From: Pochonia chlamydosporia 170
Taxonomy: Eukaryota; Ascomycota; Sordariomycetes; Hypocreales; Clavicipitaceae
NCBI RefSeq assembly: GCF_001653235.2
Contig: NC_035794.1
Location: forward strand, 2,914,001 to 2,978,000
Reading direction: 5' to 3'
Length of the DNA stretch: 64,000 nucleotides
The notes beneath the pieces are model-generated. The model was given only the letters and a program-made list of their open reading frames with translations, was not told the origin of the DNA and did not search any database. The position numbers and the translations under genes are program-made. The stretch's first letter is position 1, and every line of letters begins with the position of its first letter. Shown piece by piece: positions 11,601 to 23,526 of the stretch.

Positions 11601-12811
11601 CGGTTGTTGACTCCTTCTATTTGCGCTCCTAAAGTACCAGACCAGATGACATGTCGAGGAACGGCGAGCGAAGGAAGGAGCTACGGACCACAACGCCGAA
11701 ACTTGACTTGCAATCAGAGCAGAGAATGAGTACCACGGTATTTAGGTACCAAGACACAATGATACTAAGTTGACCTGAATTTGCATGAGCACTGCGAGAG
11801 AAAGGAGACAAGAAAACCCACAGACACTACTGCATTGAGACAGGGCCACGACAACAACCCACGGAGTTCAACATGCAAGTTGGAGCGGCAGTTTGCAGTG
11901 CCATATTAAACCTGGTAACTCAACACCCCAAGACGTGTGAGGGAGTGGAGCGTGGGGTAGGCGTTGGAGCAGACCAGGCCCAAGGCAGTGTCAAGTCTGG
12001 TCAAGTCAAGCCAACGTGGACAGCCAACAGCAAGGAAGGAGCAGCACCCCTACTCCTACTCCCCCTTCCAGCCTGTGACTGACCAGACCAAACCAGACCA
12101 GGCCAGCGGCACCAAGTGCAGCGCAGCGCAGTGCACGAGCATGAGCGTGCATGACTGACGCCAGCATTCGCCGCAAAATGACAATGGCCTGGCTCCAGTC
12201 AAGTCAGGCCAGTCTGCTTCCATCATTGATGTCCCTTTTCTTAGCTTGAACTACCGGACTTGACTCCATTCTCTCTCACCTTATGTATTGCTTTCAACCC
12301 CATCATCATTCCCCTCGTGCTTGACCCCGACCTTTTCTTTTCTGCTGCTTAGTATCCTCGTTTCAGCAATTTGAGCGTTGAAGCCTTTGTTGCCTGTTTA
12401 TTTCGCCTTTCCCTCTGGAGCTGGCCTGGTGCCAGTATCCCCTTCATGTTTTCCGTCCGTCCAGTCTTCTTCCTTCCACCTGGACTTGGTTTCGACTGGA
12501 GCTCTCACCATCAACCGGTTTGCCAGTTGGACCAGGGGTCCTCTCAACCACGATAAGGCGCCACTCCACTCTTTGATTGTCGCCCCTCCAGGTAGCCCAC
12601 AGTGCCTGCTCCGCCAGAGCAGCACCGGTCTTTGGCGAGAGCTTTCTTGTAATACTTGTACAGCTTGCCTCGCTCTCCATGCTCGTCTGATCTTGTACGG
12701 TTTTCGTTCCCGCGAAGTTCTTGGGCGACGTACGTGCAGCAGCCGGTTGGTTGGTAGCCTCGTGCGGACGTAACTGTTCGCGCTGGGTGCACGAGGCCAA
12801 CATACGTCCGA
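8618..12811. other. 4.2-kb intergenic region
   Basis: No gene is supported. Open frames near 9633-9953 (-) and 10048-10380 (+) have no recognisable content, no ATG context and no splice-linked continuation. The right part (about 11.9-12.8 kb) contains repeated AGACC/GGTCT-type words and pyrimidine-rich sequence, and is probably the promoter and leader of the following gene. Confidence 0.5.
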
Positions 12812-15800
12812 ATGCATGGTATCACCATGATCTCCATGCAACGCTCGCTTTCTTCGCCAGTCCGCCCGCAATCTCCTCCAAGTATGTCGACATGTGAATG
12901 AAAAACATAGCCAACTTGACTCCCTGTGCGAGATCCTCCACGTTTCTGGCTTTTGCTAACCATTTGCCCTCTTAGCCGTGACGCCAACACCGACTCGACC
13001 GTCAAGATCACCAAGTCCATCGCCCGCTGATGGCCAAAAGGATGTCTCCAGGACAAGACGTTATAGATCGCGGACTCCTCCTAGGACTATAGAGAATTCG
13101 CAGCATGCTCTACCATTGCGTCATACCGAAGGGAGAAACCGCTGGAGCTCACAACGGACGCATTCCGGCCCAGCAACCTCACGGAAACCGCTTGTGGCAC
13201 AACCAGATGTCCCAAACCCGACAAACGAACGCCATGATCAAAATGCCCGACCCTGTACACCCCCTGCTACGTTTCCCAGCGAAGCGTCCGCTCGTCAAGC
13301 TCGTACTCAACCACTGCTTTTGGATGTGGCCCAATACACGAACCCTCACCTTACCAAGGATGACGAAAACATCAGTCTGCAGGAACTAGCACACGTTGTG
13401 CGCCTCTCCAAATATCAAGAGCGCAAGCGCGCCAACACCCGAGTTCGTTTGCAGAGAAGTCTAATATCTACAGCTGTGAGTGCCCGCCTCACCCGATGTG
13501 GTGATATTGCAAACCGTAATCTGGTGGACAGTTTCCGCAAGGACGACAAGGATGGCTTCGCAATGCTGTACAACGCCATACAGGACGTCAGGAAGAGCTG
13601 TGACGAATTACGCCGCTATGCTCTTCTGGAGCCCGATATGGAGCCGCTCTCGTCACCTGCCCTTGGTTCATCAGATAGCCTGGACACCCCTACCAGCTCA
13701 GTTGTTGGCGTTGGTCCGCTCAAATCCATCACTCCCTTTCTCCACGACATTTCTGCCTCAGCTCGAGAAACCATTCTGGAATTTTTGTCCGAGATCAGAA
13801 CCAATCCTGACTACTTGGCCACGCGAATATGTGCACTATCAAGCTCCGAGTTGAACGCTTTCCTTAGCTTTCACAAGGGGATGGAACCTGTCGAATCTGT
13901 TTTACCGTATCATGGGAGGTCTGCCAGCCGGCATCACGCAAGTGCGTCGTCCGGTAGAAGTAACTCAAGCTCTGATATTGAACGTCTTCTATCATTCCAG
14001 CGTCATGACCCACTGTCCATTCTTATACACTCCTGCTTTGCTAACTCCGCCGGGCCGGACAGCACTGAGGACCAACGACGTACTGATATTTGGGCAACCG
14101 TCCTGGCCCGACTCATCCAGCAACCCAAGTCTAGCAGCGAGCATTTCCTCATTTCTGTACTTAACATTTGGACTGCGATGCGGGACTGGTCCGGAAAATC
14201 CAACATGGAGTGGTTCCTCATGAAGATCCTTGAAGAGGGCGCTTTCATCCTTGACCGCGCCGAGGATCAACACGGCACTCGCTTTAATCTCTCCGACTGG
14301 AATCCTTCAGATGAAGCAGCCGCGAAGGAATTCTACGACAAGGCTGTCCAGGGACTCTTTGAACTGGTCGACGACGAAGATGCCACAGGAATTCCTGAAG
14401 GTCTTTTGGAGCTCGGCAACGCGATCCTTAAGAAGCTGGACAACAAGTACGTGGAAAATACATCCCGTTGGCTTGTCTGGAGATGCCTCTTCTTTGTTTT
14501 TCTCCTGGGCGTAATTGTCCACCCCGAGTCCTATGGTATGTTGGCTGAGTATCATATTACCCCTTATGCCCGAGAAAAAATCCTCAAAAAGGTTGCTATG
14601 AAAGCCCATGAATATGTGTCCAGCATGTGGAGCGGCAAGCCATCTGCCACTTGTGTGCCAGTGGAAGTCCCTCCCAAGATCAAAGGTCATGTAGAGAGCA
14701 TTCTTGCAAGGTTCCAGGGATCTCGTTCCAAGACACCTTCGGCTAAGCTTCTGCCTGCTCGGTCGATTACTTCCCTGAGAGAAACCGTCGAAGTTCACCC
14801 ATATTTGGTCCTTAGCCCGTCAGATCTGGCGACCCTTGTTAATGCCTTGTTTCCTGAGCGGCGGCCCATGTCGTCGATGTCCAATACCCTCCGATCCGGC
14901 GCCGCCTCAATTTCTGGATTGTCTGCCATTTCGCAACAAGTGCCAATGCCCAATTCTCGGAGCACCAATTTGGAAACCGCATCCATCATCAGTACCAGCT
15001 TTTCATCAGTGGTGAGTGACGGAACCACAGCGGCACGGGAGGGGTCACAGGATGGCCAACTGCATACTCCTGCTCAAAGACATTCTCCGCCGTCCGCCGA
15101 CCCGGAAGCCCAGAGAAAGCTCAATCAATACGAGGAAGATGGGTATCGCCTGCGACTTGCCATGCACGAATTGAGTCAAAATCTAGGACCAGAAGCTGTC
15201 AAAGGAACCTGCCATCCGTGCGCTGAACGATGGATAGTACTCTTTCTATCCTCTGACGGTAAAAGGCTGTCCACTACGATGACTTATGATCCTGAAGATG
15301 AAATGGACGACGATGATAACTCTTCTAGCACGGATACGGATGAGGACGAGGACTTCAAGGGCCCGGAACTTGACAAGGACTATCACCAGCTCCGTGATGC
15401 GATATTAAGGCTGGTGGAAGAATATGAGATTCCGCGAAGCTTGGATTCGGAAAGTGATCATGTCCCTCAACTAACCAACCGAGCTTCCAGGCTGCGAAGG
15501 TACAAGTCGAAAAACAAAATTGTCATGCCAGAAACGTCAATGGCAAGCCGGAATCCGTATAGAAACCAGGCCAACCAGAACAAATCCGTCACTACAACCT
15601 CTGTGGGATCAGCGGAACCAGCTTCTGCCACTCGGTCGAGCAGGACGGAGAGTGAAGAACCTGTGTTGATCAAGATGCTAAGGGCGGCCACATCGCAATC
15701 AAATGCCCAAGCAGATTTTGTTTCGGCCCATGTGTACTGGAAGACGCTCAACAATCTCTGTGCGCTTGAATCGCCATCGCTTCGCGAAAATGGGTTTGCA

Positions 15801-18353
15801 GTATTGATCAATATCTTCTCTCGCGGCCCCCGTGATTCTATTAGACGATCTGCAGCGGCAATTGAAGAATATGATGCATGGTTGGTATGGCTCAAACAGA
15901 GCCAGGAACGCCATGAGGGTTCCATAGATCGCATGATGAGGCGAGTGCGGGCAATGCGTGATAAGATGTGGTTTGTCACAGATGTGCGCAATTCCAAGGA
16001 ATACGGCCATAGCCGCGATATTTGTCAGGCGTTAAAGACGATGGGCATGCCGCGGAGATGGAGTTCAATTCAGAGATCGCGCGCCAATGTTAACCGTGCT
16101 CCGGGCTCGTCATACCTTTATCGAACTGAGTCCCAAATCATGGACCTCTTAGCCGCCTCTGAGGAACAAGGCGGCCCTAACAAGCTGAGCGACGATCAAG
16201 CCGAAATGACAACCATGTGGCTGCAACAGTACGGAATTGAGAACTTCTGCCAAGGTGAGGAGCGAATACACAGATTTTGCTGCGAGGTAGACAAGTGCAT
16301 TTCCAAGCTCGTTGGCGAGACGATCCGTGATGCGCCAGTTTTGTGGTCAAGCGATTTGTACAAGCGAGAGAAAGTTGTTTATGATCGCATGAGGACCCGC
16401 GAGAGAGATCAGTCATGGTCCGCAGACGACACGGGGAGTATTCTAAGCGACAGTGAGCGACGCATGGGATCGCCCTCGTCGAGATCGACCTGGACTACGC
16501 GAGAAGCTGACAGAGGACGATTTGGGAGTAGTCCAAACGCCAATCAACAAACGTTGGATATGTCTCGAATCAACTTCACCAGGCCAACCGCGTCTCTCTC
16601 GGATGTGATGGAGAGCCACGACTATTTTGAAAAGTCCTCGCCCGTCAACACCGTGGACTCGGTGAGCACATTTTGGTCCCCGTTTCAGCCAGTCATGTCT
16701 CCTGGTTCTGGTATCTCGAGAGCGTATTCACCGACTACAAGCCTAACAAATGTTTCCACGACCTTCTCTGGGCCAATCCATCATGTCCCGTTGCCTTCTA
16801 GTTCTAGTGTTTCGACCGGGCGGCCTGGTACATCGGCGTCGTCCAACGAGACCGTGTTTCAGCAACGGGCAGAAGACGAGAAAACACGCTTCCTGACCGA
16901 ACTTCGACAGACACTCACGAGTCTGCTGCTCTCTGACTTGGGGAGCCAAGTCCTGGCCCGTGGTTCAGAAACGGATTCCTGGTTCCTGGGGCTTGGACAG
17001 CAGTGTATAGATAGGAAGGACGCTCTGGACCGACGTGCGAGACGACGGACGGAGAAGAAGGAAAAGGAAGTAAGCAGCCGAAGCTCCACAAGACCAAGAG
17101 TGATTGAGAAGAAGAAAAGTTTTAGAAACTTGAGAGGTGCCGGCGAAAGCGCATATGAACGGTCGCAGGACGTGTTACCGGCTGGTGTTGGGAGTGGGAA
17201 TGAAGGGGATGTGCCAGGAGGTTCAAGTGCAGGCAAAGGAAGAGATGCCCCTGCCGACTTTCCATTCAAGAGGGCTTACCACCGCCTTCTCAACATGTTC
17301 AGCGTCAACCCCAATCCGTTTGCAAAGCTGAATGCTCTCAACGAATTGGAAAATCTTATTATTGCGTCGCTGATGTGGAATGGCCACAAAAAGCTACGAG
17401 CAAATCGGTCTGACGCAGGCTCCAGCACAGCGTCGGATCGCGGGCCACACAATCGCCAAACGCCACTGGATGGTACAATCGACAATGTCAAGGAACGCCG
17501 ATCACAGACACTGCAGGCTTCTCTTCACACGACGGGATACGGCCACCAGACACGGCAATCTAACCCAGAGACACGATCTGTTTTGTCCAGTGGGGCTGCA
17601 AGTACTGATCTAATTACAAGCGAACTGCAGAGGCTCTTTCGGGATGCCGGGATCCGGCCCAAGTCTCTGTTTCGCGACCTTCAGCTCATTGCCTCGTTTG
17701 TGCCGGCCTCAATTCTCGACAAACCGGAGCGGGGCAAGGCTTTTTGGAATACCGGCCTGGCCGCATTGAAGCTCAAGTCAGAGGTGTGCCGGACGATGGT
17801 GGAAATGGCCGATGAAGTCATTGCAGCGTATGCTCGATCTCGAAAATCGACGAATGAGAGCAACACGCTCCCTGAGGTAAAACCGTCTGCCACAGGAACA
17901 CCGCCTCCGCCTTCGACGACGTACAAGTTGAATGACGCCGGTAAGATGTGGGCGATTACTGCGAAGGAAGGCTTTCCAACGGCGCAAAGAGAGCTCGCTC
18001 TGTTTTACCTATCCAATCCGGAGTTTGTGGAGCGCACAACACTGCCACTGTGCAAACCGAGAGAGGTGTTCAAGCAGACGGTTATGGAGAGATATGGGAG
18101 AAGTGAAAGGACCCGTGCTAGCTCCGGGGTTGTAGGGCCAGCGGGACTTGCCAATGCTGGAATGAATACGCGAGCGATGGGACCTACCAATGCATCAGCA
18201 GATGGACCTGTACTGAGCGGCAAGGACGGGGATGTTAGAAATGACGTGGGACTGATGTGTGTTGCAGTGCACTGGATGGAGGCGGCAGAGCAAGGAGGGG
18301 ATGAGCTGGCGACTAGTTTCCTGCGACAAAACGAATTCATGGGATTGGGTTAA
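12812..18353 (+). CDS. Very large protein of unknown function, Sel1-like C-terminus
   Basis: I join a short first exon 12812-12881 (ATG with two further in-frame ATGs at 12827 and 12836) to a long exon 12976-18353 through a 94-nt GTATGT...CTAAC...TTAG intron. The junction restores one Thr codon and gives 1815 residues. The N-terminal ~130 residues are basic and Ser/Pro/Arg-rich. Residues ~150-620 are an alpha-helical, globular-looking region. An acidic stretch (about 790-815) leads into another helical region (~815-1130), then long disordered Ser/Thr-rich linkers with a basic patch near 1375. The last 140 residues (NDAGKMWAITAKEGFPTAQRELALFYLS; HWMEAAEQGGDELATSFL) look like two Sel1/TPR-type helical hairpins. 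I do not recognise a named family. The architecture suggests a cytoplasmic scaffold; that is inference. Confidence 0.8.
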
Positions 18354-18856
18354 CGAAGGGTATGGTCTGGAGGCGTTTTGGTGCGTCTTGTTTGAGTTTC
18401 GCATTTGGAGAGGATCTTGTGTTTTTTTTTTTTTTTTGGTGTTCGTATTTGAACGATTGGAAAGCAAGAAGAGACTGTGGTGGATTTACAGATACGAGTG
18501 TGAAATGCGATTTGGCCAAAGCAAGGGCAGATGATGATTATTTATGGCAAGCAGGCAGGCAGATATGACAGACGGCAGGGAAAGCTTCAAGTTGAATTAG
18601 TGTGTTTGTGTTTGTGCCGCCACAGCTTTGGGCATTTATAGAATATTGATGTAGGGAACTGGCAATTGGATGACATACAGAGGGCAAGATAGACGGCGTC
18701 GTTTGGGATCTGGATACTTTTACGTTGGGAGGGAGGATATACCAAATGTTTACAAAACAAAGCGCCGGAGAATGCAGCTTAGGGTTCTGTGTGTGTATGT
18801 TTATGTTGTATCTCGTTTGAGAAATCACTTGCAAATGTGGCCATTGTTTGATGGTA

Positions 18857-18886
18857 AGGTCCAGGCCCAGGTCCAGGTCCAGGTCC
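18857..18886 (+). repeat. AGGTCC hexamer tandem repeat, five copies
   Basis: Five head-to-tail hexamers, four of them AGGTCC and one AGGCCC, directly read from the sequence. It lies about 500 bases past the stop of the 1815-aa gene and could be transcribed in its 3' UTR or be a polymorphic microsatellite. Confidence 0.9.
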
Positions 18887-20378
18887 CACGAGGGTGAATG
18901 CTGAATGCTGAATGTTGGAGGATGGGCAGAGCGATTGGATGCTCATGTCATGTCTGGTGAGGGGAGTATAAAGCAGATGAGTGGGGTCTGGTTCGATTGG
19001 ATTAATATAAAAGCTGCATATTGATGTTTGAGGCTGCAAAGTCCGATGGGGTCAAATCTACTTTTGACATGATTCCATTTGATCCCGAATCTGTGACCCT
19101 GGTGGTCTTTCGTGGGCATGGTGAGATGTGATGTGCGGAGTGGGAGGCACGATATACTGGTTGGTACTTGAATGGGCCAGACTATTTTACATTGGGTCGT
19201 CTCATATCAATTGAGTGATGGAGTCTGGTAGTTTTCGACCGCCAAGTTGCAAATATACGTAAATAAACAGCACGAGTACAGTACGGAGTACACCAAGTAC
19301 ATTTTAACTTTTCTTTGTGAGTGTTCCACTCGGAGTCCATGTCGGGACTCGGGCTTGAGTGGGACGAATCGCATCAACCAGACTTGCCTTGTTCTGGGGA
19401 TAGTCGGGTCAGATTGGAGTCAAGTGAGGACTCGGTCAGTGAAATAGTGGCGGCCGAGGGAATGAGCCATGCAGAGCTTAAAAGCTGGGGTCGATCAATG
19501 CCAAAGTTGACAATGGACTGGTCGTGTCTGGTCTGGTGTGTCTTCATTGATCATATCTGGTCTGGTCTGGCCTGGTGCTGTGAATGCTGTCTGGCTTGTT
19601 TGTTTTTCTCGCCGCCGTCCTTTCTACACCATCACATCTTGCATGTTTCACGACTTTAGCCAACTTGATTGCTGAAGTTTGAGGCATACCTTTGCTGGCC
19701 ACAGCGAATCGACATCGATACCATCTTGCATTGAGTCTTGGAATCTTGATGCAGTTGGTGTTCTGTGTTCTGCTCCCGCACGTCACGTCAAGTATTAATA
19801 CCATTTCCATCTCATTCGCGGGGTTGCAGGCCGGTAATCTGAGGTGCCGTCTGGTGATAACTTGAAGCTAAGTATTCCCTTGAGCCTGCTAACAATTCAC
19901 TTCAAGTCCTTTGAATGTTCATCGCCATCCGTGGCCCTTCCTGACTCGCTCTTGGTCACAGGCGGCCGGGGTGCTTTATTTAAGACCGGCCAAATTGAAT
20001 TGGCATTTGATTTGATCAATTGAAAGCCGAGCTGAAGTGCCTTAGGCCAAGTGAATGACAGCTGCCGCCATCTGTGCTGCCTGCTCAGCGCCTGTCAAGT
20101 GGAGTCAGTATCGATAGTGGATTCAATCTGGGCTAGGCTTTCATCTGCACCAACATTGGAACATTGAAACCCCCAGAGTCCAGAGCTCATCTATCTATAT
20201 ATATGTGGCTGTCGCGGGCAACCCGCTCGAGCTGCTATTGTCAACTTTATCCACAAAGTTGACCATTAGCTTCAATCTGAGAAGTACAGCTCGCGTCCAC
20301 TGCGAATGTACACAAGAGGTGAACAGATCGTTTGCTCCTTCCACTTGGCATAAGAGCTGCTGAAATCGGCCGCCACCA

Positions 20379-20402
20379 GACTGCAGACTGCAGACTGCAG
20401 AC
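20379..20402 (+). repeat. GACTGCA heptamer tandem repeat
   Basis: Three full heptamers plus a partial fourth, about 95 bases upstream of the F-box gene start. Each unit contributes to a CTGCAG palindrome. It probably lies in the 5' leader or core promoter of that gene. Confidence 0.9.
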
Positions 20403-20494
20403 GATAAGCCACTTCACCTCTTGTCACTCCACACACCAAGACACGAAGCAAACGAATCATCTCGTCCTGCATTATAGACAACACAACAGCCAAG

Positions 20495-22200
20495 ATGGCG
20501 GACACGGCATCACAAACTTGTCCCATGCGGAAGATACCCCTTGAGGTCTTGCTGCGCATCACCCATCACCTTTCCACACCGGATCTCGGCAGCCTTCGCC
20601 TCACCAGCCGCTCCTTGGAGCAGTCCCTCTACACAACATTCGTCAATGAATTCTTCACGCGCAAGCAATTTATGATTACCGAGGACAGCCTGCAAGCGTT
20701 AATAGACATCTCAAAGAGTCGCCTTGCCCAGCACCTGCGCTATGTTCACTTTGGTCTTGACCGGTTTCCAGAGGGCATCCAACGGCCGCTGTCCGATGAT
20801 GAAAAGGAGCGCAAGTTTAGGGAGAGATATGCCAACAACTTCACCTTGTGGAACACCGGGCACCACCGGGATATGATGGCTGAGGCGTTTCGAAACCTAC
20901 CCCAGCTGGAAGATGTCATTATACGGGATTTTAACTCACGACGGCGGTCGCGCGATGGTCCGACTGCTGAGTGGCACAGTTACGGCTTCATGACCGCCTT
21001 CAATGAGACTGGAGTGCCTCTGAACCAAGGCATGACTGGCATTTGGAACTCAGGGTTCCCCTATCAGTATTGCAGCCAGGTGTTTTCAGCCGTCTTGTAC
21101 GCTCTGGCCGCTGCCGAGGCAAACATAAAGGGCATCGAAATAATGTCTCGAAATGCCAACCATTTGCGAGACTTTGCTTTCAATATCCCCAAGTTCATGG
21201 AACCTAAAGTGGTGCCCATATTACAAGGACTGGAGAAGCTGCATCTGTGTATCGATTTGGCCTGGAGGAGTCCGCCTGTCGGGCTGCCAATGAATCCCGG
21301 ACAGAACCGGCCGTCCCCAGACCTGTTTATCAGAAACTTTTTGTTGCATACCACTAATCTCAAGAACCTGCGCATCAATGAACACCGTTCCAACAGTGCT
21401 GGGTTGGCAAACCTTATCGACTGGATGGTTGATAGCGATGGTGGAGGACCGACTGTTTCGATGCCCAACCTCGAAGAATTGAGTCTTGGTACCATGAACA
21501 TTGATGCACCACGGCTACTCAAGCTCATTAAAAAATTTGCACCATCACTCAAGAGTGTAGAGCTTTGGAAGGTGACTATGATACGGCATTTGCCGCCAAA
21601 TGCACCAACTCCAACACCGAGAGAATCCTTCTGGGCCGACTTTATGAAGAAACTCACCGATATTCCTGGTCTGGAGCTCAGGCACTTCAAAGCGGGAATG
21701 CTGCAACAACACTGGATTGAGAAGCCAGTCCCGGCGCATGTTACGTTCAAGGGCTCGGGGCCAACACGACAGTACACTGGGCCAGACTGGAAGCATTTCA
21801 TCGCGGAGACAAGGCCGTTGGTGGAAGTTCACTGGCCGTATGAGGTTGTGACGGACAGTGAGCACGCAAGTGATGGTGAGTCTTGTGACTTGATGTCGTA
21901 GAATAGCGGCCATATGCTGGCCTTGGCCTTTGCTGACTTTGACTAGATGAGGATGACGTGGAAGAGGGTGACCTTCTTATCACTGGTGAAGAAGACCTTG
22001 GCAGCGGCGACGACGCCGACGAGTGAGTGAAGGCTAATGGCATTACAGATTCGGATCTGGAGATGGACCTGATGTTGGAGGCGGGAATTGATCCCTGGGA
22101 CGCTGAAGAATGGGGAATGGAACCGAGACAAGAATCGGCGGCACTGTTGCTGGAGGAGTTGCTGGCAGCGAATGACCAGCTGTGGAATATATTGAGCTAG
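20495..22200 (+). CDS. F-box protein with acidic C-terminal tail
   Basis: The start ATG 20495 is followed by an F-box (residues ~10-50: PMRKIPLEVLLRITHHLSTPDLGSLRLTSRSLEQSLY), the Skp1-binding motif of SCF ubiquitin ligases. The rest resembles the leucine-rich, irregular substrate-side region common in fungal F-box proteins (NLKNLRINEH, NLEELSLGTMNIDAPRLLKLI). The first exon ends in phase 1 at 21875 before GTGAGT; reading on would hit a stop at 21901. My preferred model is exons 20495-21875, 21947-21985 and 22049-22200, with introns of 71 and 63 nt. This ends in DPWDAEEWGMEPRQ and a leucine-rich tail at TAG 22198-22200. Without the second intron the protein stops at TGA 22024-22026. Which C-terminus is real is uncertain; the F-box body is secure. 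Confidence 0.8.
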
Positions 22201-23526
22201 TTCAGATGAGCTGATGGAGCATGATGAATCGGGCTAGGACAAGAGAGGACCAGAGAAGACAAGACGTGTATGGATGTATAAGGCGAAGATACAGTTTGAC
22301 GTGTTAAGCGGAAATGCAGCCAAAGGCAATCAAGTACACTATTTAGGTAGGCATGAAATGAGGTTAGGCATGTATACTATGTCATAAATAGAAGACATCT
22401 AGCATTTCTCTACACAATTTGTTGTTTTTGGCATGGGAAGAGATTGCAGAGGGTTGTTGGGCAGAATGTGTTTATGGATTGCACGTGAAGGATTGGGAAG
22501 TGGGCGGTTAAAGCTGTTTCCGTGCGACGTTGCTGTTGTGCCAGGGAGAGGTGGTGCTATCTGAAGGATTTGAGAAAGGGTGTGTTCTTGATTTGAGTGT
22601 CAGGTTGGACGGGTACAGTACAAATTGGTTGAATGGTGGGAGTTGAATGTTAATATCGGGGACTTCCTAATTTGCCATGCCCTGGTGGCAATGGAGTTCA
22701 GTGATGGCTGGCTAGCCACCAGGCAGCATCCACTGGAAGTGAAAGACAAAGATGATGAAAGACGAGATGAATCTGTACACGTGATATCGCGTAATATTCG
22801 TGTCGGAGAGTCATGATGTTGCAAACCTGGATGAATTGGCACTGCTGCCTCGCGCGTCGGATGGTGTTGTCAAGTCAATTGAAGAGGTGATGTCAATTGA
22901 TGGCCAGAATAGTGGGGCAGCCGGCTGGTGCCTGGAGTTTGATGCTCGTTGATTGATTGTGGCCCTTAAAAACTCCTGTTTGCAGGTCCAGTGGAGTCTG
23001 GTTTAGCCAGGGGCTCAAGCTAGCGAATTTGTCTGGTCTTTAGCAAGTGGGCTTTTCGGATCCGTGGGCGAGACACAGGGTCCAAAACTTGGAGCACGAG
23101 GATGCGGCTGAGGAGTGGTGGATATTGTAGCTCTGTTGGACTGGCTGGGAGGCAGATTTGGTTGGAGATGGGGGCAGTGCAGCCTGATGCGGATGTTGAT
23201 GTTGAGTGACAAAGTCTGCACTCCGTACTTGACAGGAGAATGGAGGGTCAGGGTGAATTGGTTTGACTGCCGGGGTCCAGATACCTTAGGTACCTAGGTA
23301 GGTAATTTGCGGTGCTTGCCTAATTCATTGACTCCAGACCTCTCTCTGTGTGTGGTGTGTCACTTGGCAGCTGTTTGCCAGCTGGATAAAACCGGCCGAA
23401 TCCCAAAACACTCCTCGCTCACGACTTTCGTCCATTGATTCTCTCCATCATCATCACAATTTCCTTTAGCCTTCAATTGGCCTCTTCAATGCCCTTTCTC
23501 CCCTCATAAGCCTCCTCACACCCACA
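22201..23526. other. 1.3-kb region upstream of the PARP gene
   Basis: No gene is seen. It contains a palindrome-like TACCTAGGTA-type motif at 23282-23304 and a pyrimidine-rich leader (23400-23526) ahead of the PARP start codon. Confidence 0.5.
23282..23304 (+). promoter_or_regulatory. Overlapping TACCTWAGGTA-type palindromes
   Basis: The sequence reads TACCTTAGG then TACCTAGGTAGGTA, so near-palindromic units overlap. It lies about 220 bases upstream of the PARP start codon. Its role is unknown; palindromes of this size are often binding sites for dimeric regulators, but nothing here proves that. Confidence 0.35.

Larger units (their letters stand above)
18354..20494. other. 2.1-kb intergenic region with short repeats
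   Basis: Contains a T16 run (18422-18437), a hexamer tandem repeat (18857-18886), clustered TCTGG words around 19527-19575 and a heptamer repeat at 20379-20402. No coding region is supported. Confidence 0.5.
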
